A stretch of DNA of 64,000 nucleotides, taken from positions 1 through 64,000 of IMG/VR virus record IMGVR_UViG_3300005617_000004; one strand, 5' to 3'. The notes below the pieces were generated by a model, which was not told the DNA's origin, ran no database searches, and saw only the letters and a program-made list of their open reading frames with translations. Position numbers and translations under genes: made by a program. Source of the DNA: a virus. Below are positions 56,778-64,000 of this stretch, piece after piece (positions within the stretch are counted from its first letter, which is position 1; each line of letters starts with the position of its first letter).

Positions 56778-57527
56778 ATGAGACCCTTCATCAGCGTCCT
56801 TTGCCCCACCTACGGCCGCACCGCGCTGCTGTCGGAGCTCGTCGAGTCGTTCCAGCGCCAGACCTACGACGGTCGCGTCGAGCTGGTCATCCTGAACGAC
56901 CGCAGCGACCAGGAGCTGCAATACCAGGGCAGTAACCCGATCCGGATCATCAACGTGACCACCCGGTTCGAGACGCTGGGCCATAAGCGCAACGCGCTGG
57001 TCGACCTCGCCGACGGGTCTCATGTGTGCTTCTGGGACGACGACGACATCTACCTCGGCACCCACCTGGAGAAGCTCGCCGACCTGCTGGATGACATCGT
57101 TCCTCCGGTCAGCGGTGCCGCTGAAGCTCATCAATGGCAGATGCGCGCCGACGGTAGTGTGTTCATCCAGGGGTCGGGCCTGCTGCACTCGCTGCTGATC
57201 AAGAAGACCGCCATCGAAGCCGTGGGCGGGTTCCCCCTGACGGCCCAGCTGCAAGACGTCGGTCTGGTGCAGAAGCTCGTCAGGGCTCGGCTATTCCCGA
57301 ACATCTACGGCGGCCGCGCTGCGACCATGCCGAGCACCCTGTACCGGGCGGCCGGCATCGACACCGCGCACGTCGGCGACTTCTCGGCCACCGAGGCGCA
57401 TGACGGCTTTGTCGAGGCTGAATCGCAATTCTCTGAGCCGACCGGGCGTATCGTGCTCGTCCCTGAATGGCGAGAGAATTACGAGGCCAAGCTCCGCAAA
57501 GCCTGGGACGACTACATCCGGCAGTAA
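56778..57527 (+). CDS. Glycosyltransferase family 2 (249 aa)
   Basis: ISVLCPTYGRTALLSELVES, RVELVILNDRSDQELQY and HVCFWDDDDIYLGTHLEKL give the GT-A start, the first Asp motif and the DxD metal site; a C-terminal FPLTAQLQDVGLVQKLVRA helix follows. Typical GT2 architecture, near full length. Ten bases after the Thr-rich protein, so that protein is a plausible substrate (inference). Confidence 0.9.
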   Translation: MRPFISVLCPTYGRTALLSELVESFQRQTYDGRVELVILNDRSDQELQYQGSNPIRIINVTTRFETLGHKRNALVDLADGSHVCFWDDDDIYLGTHLEKLADLLDDIVPPVSGAAEAHQWQMRADGSVFIQGSGLLHSLLIKKTAIEAVGGFPLTAQLQDVGLVQKLVRARLFPNIYGGRAATMPSTLYRAAGIDTAHVGDFSATEAHDGFVEAESQFSEPTGRIVLVPEWRENYEAKLRKAWDDYIRQ

Positions 57528-57534
57528 TCGCCTA

Positions 57535-57560
57535 TTGCGTTGCTCCATAGGATGCCTATG
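57535..57560 (+). promoter_or_regulatory. Single-box promoter candidate
   Basis: TTGCGT (57535-57540), GCTCCATAG (57542-57550), then CCTATG (57555-57560). Degenerate doublet before ATG 57569. Confidence 0.45.
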
Positions 57561-57568
57561 CCTGGGGC

Positions 57569-59278
57569 ATGCTGACCTTCTTCGTTTATGCGCTGGCGTG
57601 CGTCGGCGTACACCGGATCTGGAACTTCGAGTCGATCTTCCAGGGTCCACGTACGTGGCTGCTGCGCTACTGGTGGGCCAAGCCGGTGACCTGCCAAGCA
57701 TGCAACGCCCTGTGGATTGCCGTGCTGCTCCTGCCGTTGGCGTACATCGCCTCCGCGCCGGGGGCGTGGCTGGCCCTGGAGGCGCTGGCCGCCTACCCGC
57801 TGGTGCGCGGTGTCCTGTGGGTCTACAAGATGGCGAGCCACTGGGAGGTTTCCGCTCGCCGGTCTGCGGGAGTGACGCGCGCCGTGGTTGAACCTCCGAC
57901 GGATGCCGTCCGAAAACCAGCGCCCGCCGAGCCGCAACCTCCCACAGACGGTGGCTGCCGCGACTGTGAACGGAAGCGATCGGCTATCGTCGCTGAACAG
58001 ACGCATGCCAAGGGCTTCGATCGTCGCATCGTGCTGCTCACCACCCTGTCGGACTTCTCCCCCAGCTACAGCCTGACCAGCGTCATCTGCGACCAAGCCC
58101 GGATGCTGGCCGACAACCCGCGCTGGCTGGTGCAAATCTGGGTCAACGAGAACGCCAACCTCAAGCAGGCGCCGACAGACTTGCCGGAGAACGTCGAGAT
58201 CCGCCGCATCGTGCCGCAGGTGCCGTGGGCCGACGACATCGTCAATACCGAGGGCGCGCAGCGCCTAGAGCGCGAACTCCGGTTGAAGCTGCTGCCCCTC
58301 GGCAACGCTACCATCATCGCGCACGACCTGATCTTCCAGAGCGCGTTTGTCACCTTCGCAGCTGCAATTCATCGTCTGGGGTCGATGCCTGGGTTCGCGT
58401 GGCTGCACGTGTGTCACAGCGCCGTCGGGGTGCGCCCTCCCGGGCTGGCGTTCCCGCGAGCCCTGCGCTACACGCTGCCCGAGGGCCACAAGCTGCTGTG
58501 CCTCAACGAAGCCGAACGTACTCGCTTGGCGGCCTACTACGCCGCCCCTTCCGTGGAGGTGCTGGTGTGCCCGAACGCACGCGACATCACGGCGTTCGGG
58601 GCGTTCAGCGCCCAGGCGGCCGAGGTCATCCGTGCCGGGCGGTTGCACTTGGCCGACGTGGTCCAGGTGTATCCCCTGTCCACTACCCGCATGAAGGACA
58701 AGGGGGTCCATCATGTCATCAGGATCCTCGCGAATCTAGGCCGGCTGGGCCGCACGACACGACTGGTGCTGGTGAACGCGCACGCGAACGGAGCGGCGGA
58801 GAAGGCTGCCTTGGCCGACCTGCGACAGTACGTGGTCGAGCAGGGGCTGCCGCCGACCGCTCTGGTGGTCACCAGCGAGGTGCTGCCCGCCACCGAGGCG
58901 CAAGGAGTGTCGCAGGCGGTGGTTCGCGACCTGTTCTCGGTCAGCAACGTGTTCATCTTCCCGTCGGTCAGCGAGGCGTCGCCCCTGGTGCTGGTCGAAG
59001 CCGCTCTCAGCGGGTGCCTGATCGTCACCAACGCGTCGTTGCCGGTGCTGAAGACGATCGTGCCCAACGGCTTGGCGATTACCGCGCATTTTGGCAGCAC
59101 GTTGAACCCAGAGGCCGACCATGGGGTCACCGAGACGGTCGCCGCGCAGATAGACGACGTCCTGACGCGGTCGAAGATCAACCTCGCCAAGCGCCACGTG
59201 CTCAAGCATTCCAGCTTCCTTGCAGTTGGATCGCAATTGCGATCCCTGGTCGAAGGAGTTCCGCTACGGGGTAAATAA
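57569..59278 (+). CDS. Membrane protein fused to GT4-type glycosyltransferase (569 aa)
   Basis: Residues 1-90 carry membrane segments (LTFFVYALACVGVHRIWNF; LWIAVLLLPLAYIASAPGAW) with CQAC; this start resembles a separate small phage membrane protein family. After a Pro-rich linker, residues 150-569 form a GT-B enzyme: LTSVICDQARMLADNPRWLV, VYPLSTTRMKDKGVHHVIRI, and the C-terminal donor site FIFPSVSEASPLVLVEAALS with E-x7-E. A membrane-tethered retaining glycosyltransferase, likely acting on envelope or virion glycans. Confidence 0.85.
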   Translation: MLTFFVYALACVGVHRIWNFESIFQGPRTWLLRYWWAKPVTCQACNALWIAVLLLPLAYIASAPGAWLALEALAAYPLVRGVLWVYKMASHWEVSARRSAGVTRAVVEPPTDAVRKPAPAEPQPPTDGGCRDCERKRSAIVAEQTHAKGFDRRIVLLTTLSDFSPSYSLTSVICDQARMLADNPRWLVQIWVNENANLKQAPTDLPENVEIRRIVPQVPWADDIVNTEGAQRLERELRLKLLPLGNATIIAHDLIFQSAFVTFAAAIHRLGSMPGFAWLHVCHSAVGVRPPGLAFPRALRYTLPEGHKLLCLNEAERTRLAAYYAAPSVEVLVCPNARDITAFGAFSAQAAEVIRAGRLHLADVVQVYPLSTTRMKDKGVHHVIRILANLGRLGRTTRLVLVNAHANGAAEKAALADLRQYVVEQGLPPTALVVTSEVLPATEAQGVSQAVVRDLFSVSNVFIFPSVSEASPLVLVEAALSGCLIVTNASLPVLKTIVPNGLAITAHFGSTLNPEADHGVTETVAAQIDDVLTRSKINLAKRHVLKHSSFLAVGSQLRSLVEGVPLRGK

Positions 59279-59338
59279 CGACCTACCGCCACTAACCCCT
59301 TCGGATTGCATTATGGCAGCCATGCGTACCCTGTGCGC

Positions 59339-61816
59339 ATGGCAAGTCTCATTTTTGCAGTAGACGCCAACACCCTTCTCGACACTCCAACGGCCTCCGG
59401 CCTCGAGACGCTGGCCAACGCGCAGTTCGCGGCGCTGTTGAGCGACATCGTCACCGGCGTGTCGTTCACGACCGACGATCAGTCGCGCACCAGCCGCGAC
59501 TTGCGGCTGACGGTCACCTACACCGATGGCGCGGCGGCCATCTCGACCCCCTTCCTGGTCAAAGCCTTCACCGGCCGCACGGTCGCCGACGTTGCGGCCG
59601 CAGCCAACGCCTTCACCGCGGCCCACACGACCTACTTCTTCTCGGGCCTGTTCACCCAGGTGCTGACCAACACCGCACGTCGCTCCACGATCGTGTACGG
59701 CCTGATCGTGTACAACACGTCGCTGACCGACGGCGCGTCGCACTATGCGGGCAGCGGTGCCGGCGGAGGTGGTGGAGGCACCGTTGGCGGCTCGGGCACC
59801 GCCGGCAAGCTCGCAGTGTGGACGTCGGGCACCGACATCGGCGACAGCGCGCTGACCGAAGCCACCAACACCATCACCTCGTCGAAAGAGCTCATCACCC
59901 TTGCCACCGCTGCTGCCCGCGCAGGCTTCAACCTGCCGCACGGCACGGCACCCAGCGCGCCCGTCAACGGCGACCTGTGGACCACGACCGCCGGGCTGTT
60001 CGCCCGCATCAACGGCGCAACGGTGACGTACGGATCCGGCACCATCGGTGGCACCGCCGTGCTCAACCGAGTCGCGTACGGCTCGGGCGCCAACACCCTG
60101 CAGTCGTCGGCCAACCTGACCTACAACGGCACGACCCTCTCAGTTGCAGCCGGCGGTCGCATGGGCGTCGGCTCGGCCGGCCTGACGTCGAACGGACTGA
60201 CCCTCAGCATGATCGGCACGCTGAGCACCGCGGATCAGTCCGGGTTGAACGTGTTCGTGACGGGCAGCGTTGCTGCCACGGCGACGGTTACCGGCGTCGT
60301 GAGCGGCGCCGGCACGGCGACGTCGGCCACCACCGCCGACGTCATGGCCTTCTGGGCGCTGCCCATCACGCCGGGCAGCGGCAGCACCATCACGCGCGGC
60401 ACCGGCATCCACATCAGCGACCCGACGGCCGGCACCAACCGCGCATGGCTCTCGCTGGGTACCAGCGTCAGCGTACCCTCCTACGTGGGCAACTTCGCGA
60501 TCTACAGCGACATCGCGCAGCCGAGCTCGTTCGCGGGCACCATCGCCATTCTGGACACCACGACCACGTCGTTCACGACCGCGGGCGGCGGCTCGTTTGC
60601 CAAGCTGCTGCAGACGGTTGCCTCGGCCAGCGGGTCCGCGGGCTTCAATCTGCCGCACGGCGCTGCTCCTTCCGCGCCAGTCAACGGCGACCTGTGGACC
60701 ACCACCACTGCGTTGTTCGTGCGCATCAACGGCGCGACGGTGCAGCTGGGTGGAGGCGGCCTCACCGGCTCCCTGACCGCCACGCGCGTCCCGTTCGCCA
60801 GCGGCGCCAGCACCCTGACCGACAGCGCGTTCATGACGTTCAGCACCGCAGCAGGGCTGGTGGTCAACCGGTCGGGTGCGGCCAACGTCACCATGCTCGG
60901 CTCGAACGCCGGCAACACGACCATGACGGCGGTCGACTGCGTACTGATCGGCGACAATGCCGGCAACGCGATCACCTCGGGCGCGCAGTGCACGTTCCTC
61001 GGCAAGGACGCAGGCCTCGCCAACACACAGGGCAGCGGCAACACCTTCATCGGGTTCTCGGCCGGCGTGCTCAACGGCACCAGTGGCGCGCGCTCAGGCA
61101 TCACCGCGGTCGGCTACAACGCCGGCAGCATGAGCACCGGCGGCAGCAACACCTTCCTCGGTGCCACCAGCGGCGCGAACTCGGTCACGGGTACCGCCAA
61201 CATCTTCATCGGCCGGTCGAGTGGCGACGGCACCGGCACCGCCGCCAGCAACCGGTTCGTAGCTGGCTCCGACTCGTACCCGGTCGCCGATGTCTGGTTC
61301 GGCCAGGGCGAGACGAACGCGGCTGCGGTCGCGTGGACCCTGCACGGCACCAACGGCGCGGGCGCCGACAAGGTCGGTGGCGCACTTCAGCTCGCTGGCG
61401 GCCAGGGCACCGGCACGGGCGTCGGCGGCAACATCGTGTTCCAGACGGCGATTGCCGGCGGGTCCAGCAGCACCCTCAACGCGCTGACCACTGGCCTGAC
61501 CATCAATCAGCGCAAGACGGCGGACTTCGCCTATGGCCTTGTGCTGCCCGTCCGCACGGTGACCGCGACCACCGACACGGCCACCTACACCGACTACACC
61601 ATTCAGTGCGACACGACATCCAACAACATCGCGCAGACCCTGCCGGCATCGCCCCCGACCGGTCTCGTCATCAACGTGAAGAAGACCGCCGCAGGCAACA
61701 CGCTGACCATCACCGCCAGCGCAGGCAACATCGATGGCGCCGCGAGCGTCGTGGTGACGACCCTGAACCAGTCGTACTCGTTCCAGTACAACGGCACACA
61801 GTGGATCATCCTGTGA
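59339..61816 (+). CDS. Fibre/tailspike-type protein with trimeric repeats (825 aa)
   Basis: Start at ATG 59339 (an ATG at 59306 is less likely). Residues 1-160 are an attachment-like domain; Gly-rich hinge at about 145. Two copies of a unit with FNLPHGTAPSAPVNGDLWTT (about residues 197 and 435), and a left-handed repeat region (GYNAGSMSTGGSNTFLGATS, GANSVTGTANIFIGRSSGDG). The end (TLPASPPTGLVINVKKTAAG, QYNGTQWIIL) is a common fibre C-terminus. A host-recognition fibre. Confidence 0.88.
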   Translation: MASLIFAVDANTLLDTPTASGLETLANAQFAALLSDIVTGVSFTTDDQSRTSRDLRLTVTYTDGAAAISTPFLVKAFTGRTVADVAAAANAFTAAHTTYFFSGLFTQVLTNTARRSTIVYGLIVYNTSLTDGASHYAGSGAGGGGGGTVGGSGTAGKLAVWTSGTDIGDSALTEATNTITSSKELITLATAAARAGFNLPHGTAPSAPVNGDLWTTTAGLFARINGATVTYGSGTIGGTAVLNRVAYGSGANTLQSSANLTYNGTTLSVAAGGRMGVGSAGLTSNGLTLSMIGTLSTADQSGLNVFVTGSVAATATVTGVVSGAGTATSATTADVMAFWALPITPGSGSTITRGTGIHISDPTAGTNRAWLSLGTSVSVPSYVGNFAIYSDIAQPSSFAGTIAILDTTTTSFTTAGGGSFAKLLQTVASASGSAGFNLPHGAAPSAPVNGDLWTTTTALFVRINGATVQLGGGGLTGSLTATRVPFASGASTLTDSAFMTFSTAAGLVVNRSGAANVTMLGSNAGNTTMTAVDCVLIGDNAGNAITSGAQCTFLGKDAGLANTQGSGNTFIGFSAGVLNGTSGARSGITAVGYNAGSMSTGGSNTFLGATSGANSVTGTANIFIGRSSGDGTGTAASNRFVAGSDSYPVADVWFGQGETNAAAVAWTLHGTNGAGADKVGGALQLAGGQGTGTGVGGNIVFQTAIAGGSSSTLNALTTGLTINQRKTADFAYGLVLPVRTVTATTDTATYTDYTIQCDTTSNNIAQTLPASPPTGLVINVKKTAAGNTLTITASAGNIDGAASVVVTTLNQSYSFQYNGTQWIIL

Positions 61817-62199
61817 GCTTTGCGCCCTTGAACGTCATCGGGTCCCTCAAGTCTGCCAACTTCAACTCGACGGCCGATCAAGCCATCCCAATCCAGCTGC
61901 CGGCCGGCTTCACCAAGTACGTGGTGACCGGGCTGGTGGCGTACAATCCCAGCACGAGCCTGACTACTGCGGCTGGAGGCCTGTACAACGCCACCAGCAA
62001 ACCCGCGGGCGGCATCCTGGTAGCCGCAGCGCAGGTGTACACCGCGCTCACCGCGGCGGGGAAGTTCTTGCCCGTGACGTTGGCCGCACTCGCTGGCACT
62101 GACCTGCAGACCGCGGCCAACGTGTACTTGTCGCTCACTCTCGCGCAAGGTGGAGCCGCTACGGCCGACGTCGCGGTCCTCGGGTATTTCCTGCCATGA
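61813..62199 (+). CDS. Small beta structural protein (128 aa)
   Basis: GTG start overlapping the fibre stop. All-beta (NSTADQAIPIQLPAGFTKYV; VTGLVAYNPSTSLTTAAGGL; VYLSLTLAQGGAATADVAVL). The pattern matches small fibre-associated or capsid decoration proteins. Translation-coupled to the fibre gene. Confidence 0.75.
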   Translation: MSFAPLNVIGSLKSANFNSTADQAIPIQLPAGFTKYVVTGLVAYNPSTSLTTAAGGLYNATSKPAGGILVAAAQVYTALTAAGKFLPVTLAALAGTDLQTAANVYLSLTLAQGGAATADVAVLGYFLP

Positions 62200-62480
62200 C
62201 CTACACTCCTGGTGGAAGCGTGGCGGTCCAAGTCAACTTCGGCACGACGTCTAATTTCTCGGTGCGGACGACCGTCACCGGCGTGCCATGGGTCACCGCC
62301 GGGTCCCATTTCACCGTCACACCCGCGGGCAGCACCGTCGATCACGGCGTTGAAGACGCGGTGATCGAGGGCCTCACCGGCGGTGTGGAAAACCCGATCG
62401 CTGGTACCGGCTTTGACCTCGTCGTATCCAGCCCCAACGGCTCCAAGGGCCTCTACGCCTTCAACGTGATAGGAAACTAA
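62196..62480 (+). CDS. Small beta structural protein (94 aa)
   Basis: ATG overlaps the upstream stop. GSVAVQVNFGTTSNFSVRTT, VTGVPWVTAGSHFTVTPAGS: Ig-like or fibre-associated strands. Next gene begins 1 base later. No family recognised. Confidence 0.7.
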   Translation: MTYTPGGSVAVQVNFGTTSNFSVRTTVTGVPWVTAGSHFTVTPAGSTVDHGVEDAVIEGLTGGVENPIAGTGFDLVVSSPNGSKGLYAFNVIGN

Positions 62481-62481
62481 C

Positions 62482-63960
62482 ATGTCCGTCAATATCCAGG
62501 GTGGCAGCAGCACTACCAACCAAGCGAACGTCACTGACAACAACCTGAACGTCACGTTGCCGTCGGTTTATGACGAGTCGGGCTACAACCGGCCGCTGGG
62601 TGAAGTCGACGCCGGACTCGTGCGTGGCACGCCGACGCTGTTGGCGCCTGAGGTGTCGGAAGACTTCCGCCAGCGCGCAGAGCTCGACACCCTGCTCGCC
62701 TACGACGATTTCAACTACGTGGCGCAGGACACCGGCAAGTACATCTTCCGCAACACCACCATGACCGGCTCGTGGGGCGGCGGCGCGTTCAGCACCAACG
62801 CGTCGGCCATCACCACGACCACCACCGGCTGTCAGCTGCTGACCCGTCAGTATTTCCCGGTGTTCGGCGGTGCCGAGACCTACGCCTACTTCAAGCTCGG
62901 CTTCACCGGCACCTGGGCGGTCACCAACAAGACCATCGACATCGGCCTGATGACCGCGAACACGACCACCCCGTTCGCCCCGACCGACGGCGTGTTCCTG
63001 CGCGCCAACTCCACGGGTCTGTTCGGCGTCGTCAGCGTCAACGGTGTCGAGCAGACTTCGTCGCCCTTCGTGGTCTCCTCCGGCGGCATAGATTGGGTTC
63101 CTACCATCGGCACGTTCTACGACTGCATCGTTACCTGCGGTGAAAACGTCGCCGTGTTCTGGATGGACCTGCGCGACGGCAACGGCTACGTGATGATGGC
63201 CCGCATCAGCACGGCTCCGGGTTCGGGCGCGCCTCTCTACGCCGGCGCTCTCCAGTTCGGCATCCGCGACGCCAACACTGGCACCACGTCAGCCGTCATG
63301 GGTGCCAAGATCAGCCGCTGGTCGGTGTCGCAGGGCGGCTACCACACGACCCGCCCGTGGGCCGAGCAGGTGATATGCGCAGGCATGAGCGGCGCGCAGG
63401 GTCAGCAAGGCGGTACGATGGGCTCGACGGCCCTGTACACCAACTCGCTGGCCCCGGGTGCCGGCGCGGTGATGACCAACACCACCGCGGCACTGGGCAC
63501 CGGCCTGGGCGGTCAGTTCGCCGCCCTGCCGACCCTGGCGGCCAACACGGACGGCATCGTTTGCTCCTACCTGAATCCGGTGCCGACCACCGGCATCACT
63601 GGACGCGTGCTGGTGGTCACCGGCATCAAGATTTCCAGCATTGTGACCACGGTGCTGGCGGGCAACGCGTCGCCGGTGGTGTACGCCTACTCGGCCGCCT
63701 GGGGACATGACGCACTGTCGCTGGCCACCGCCGAAGCGGCCACGACCAAGGCCCCGCGCAGAAAGGCTTTGGGCTTCCACCAGTTCGCAGCCGCGGCTGC
63801 GGTCTACACGTCAGGAGGCGCCGACATTTTCCTGCCGGTAGACGACATCGCGGTCAACCCGGGTGAATACTTCCAGATCGTCGCCAAGAACATCGGCGTG
63901 GTCACCACCACCGGCGTGATCATGTTCCACATCTCCATCCAGTCGCACTGGGAGGCCTGA
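62482..63960 (+). CDS. Structural protein, probable fibre or host-recognition protein (492 aa)
   Basis: After a short linker (SVNIQGGSSTTNQANVTDNN), residues 70-280 form a concanavalin-like beta sandwich (YAYFKLGFTGTWAVTNKTID; NVAVFWMDLRDGNGYVMMAR), and residues 300-492 a second beta domain ending GVIMFHISIQSHWEA. Typical of virion surface proteins of large phages. Last gene of the fibre operon. Confidence 0.75.
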   Translation: MSVNIQGGSSTTNQANVTDNNLNVTLPSVYDESGYNRPLGEVDAGLVRGTPTLLAPEVSEDFRQRAELDTLLAYDDFNYVAQDTGKYIFRNTTMTGSWGGGAFSTNASAITTTTTGCQLLTRQYFPVFGGAETYAYFKLGFTGTWAVTNKTIDIGLMTANTTTPFAPTDGVFLRANSTGLFGVVSVNGVEQTSSPFVVSSGGIDWVPTIGTFYDCIVTCGENVAVFWMDLRDGNGYVMMARISTAPGSGAPLYAGALQFGIRDANTGTTSAVMGAKISRWSVSQGGYHTTRPWAEQVICAGMSGAQGQQGGTMGSTALYTNSLAPGAGAVMTNTTAALGTGLGGQFAALPTLAANTDGIVCSYLNPVPTTGITGRVLVVTGIKISSIVTTVLAGNASPVVYAYSAAWGHDALSLATAEAATTKAPRRKALGFHQFAAAAAVYTSGGADIFLPVDDIAVNPGEYFQIVAKNIGVVTTTGVIMFHISIQSHWEA

Positions 63961-63968
63961 GCGCATCC

Positions 63969-63993
63969 TTGACTCCCTAGAAGTCTCCGTAGG
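63969..63993 (+). promoter_or_regulatory. Doublet phage promoter at window end
   Basis: TTGACT (63969-63974), CTCCCTAG (63973-63980), CTCCGTAGG (63985-63993). A new operon starts beyond the window. Confidence 0.7.
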
Positions 63994-64000
63994 GTCGAGG

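Noticed and set aside
59818-61812. Long +1 frame through the fibre gene
   Set aside because: Only its last part (61813-62199) is a real gene with a coupled GTG start; the rest is out-of-frame fibre sequence rich in Arg/His.

Overview
The window is a 64 kb piece of a large, GC-rich double-stranded DNA bacteriophage genome (or a closely related mobile element). The evidence is dense overlapping small genes, one promoter motif that recurs before nearly every operon, about 40 tRNA genes, three HNH homing endonucleases, a serine recombinase, and a structural region with fibre-like proteins. The host cannot be read directly. A secreted protein at 14261-14896 has a repeat style I associate with Planctomycetota and related phyla, so a host of that kind is a tentative guess. 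Packaging ATPase/terminase, DNA polymerase and lysis genes are absent, so the genome must be considerably larger than this window.

Layout. (a) 1-10473, plus strand: about 27 small accessory genes in ATGA/GTGA-overlapping operons. Most are unrecognised; exceptions are a cREC-like receiver protein and a DUF1643 protein. Operons start at promoters made of TTGAC plus two CTCC(C/A)TAG boxes one helical turn apart, often followed by a shared leader AGCCTRGAAAGGGC. (b) 10520-24813, plus strand: nucleic-acid functions (SF1 helicase, HNH endonuclease, DGQHR-domain protein, RecB/Cas4-like nuclease, VRR-NUC-like nuclease, serine recombinase, RHH and HTH regulators), with methyltransferase and glycosyltransferase genes between them. 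(c) 24810-26586: sugar-transfer genes. (d) 26640-31140: two tRNA operons, each preceded by a leader RNA with attenuator architecture; isolated tRNAs follow at 33386-34615, including one with anticodon CTA. All 20 amino acids are covered. Many tRNAs carry a correlated change at positions 18 and 55, and one gene looks circularly permuted. (e) 31110-35487: mixed small genes and a PTH2-like gene without a normal start codon. (f) 35552-52680, mostly minus strand: the structural core. It holds small proteins ending in one transmembrane helix plus basic residues, highly basic proteins with NPRRRR motifs, an 855-residue transglutaminase-like protein, and three paralogues (plus a fragment) of a beta-rich capsid-like domain. 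(g) 52681-53224: a divergent control region with repeats, palindromes and a solitary Phd/YefM-like antitoxin. (h) 53225-63960, plus strand: beta-rich structural proteins, a threonine-rich mucin-like protein, two glycosyltransferases and fibre proteins.

How it may fit together (inference): no tailed-phage hallmark (terminase, portal, HK97 capsid, tail tube, tape measure) is recognisable here, although more than 25 kb is plainly structural. The run of tail-anchored membrane proteins next to protamine-like proteins and beta-barrel candidates suggests an unusual virion, possibly one with a membrane and a protein-condensed core. The glycosyltransferases may modify the virion, for example the Thr-rich protein encoded just upstream of two of them. 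This virion module, together with the tRNA oddities, is the best candidate for undescribed biology.
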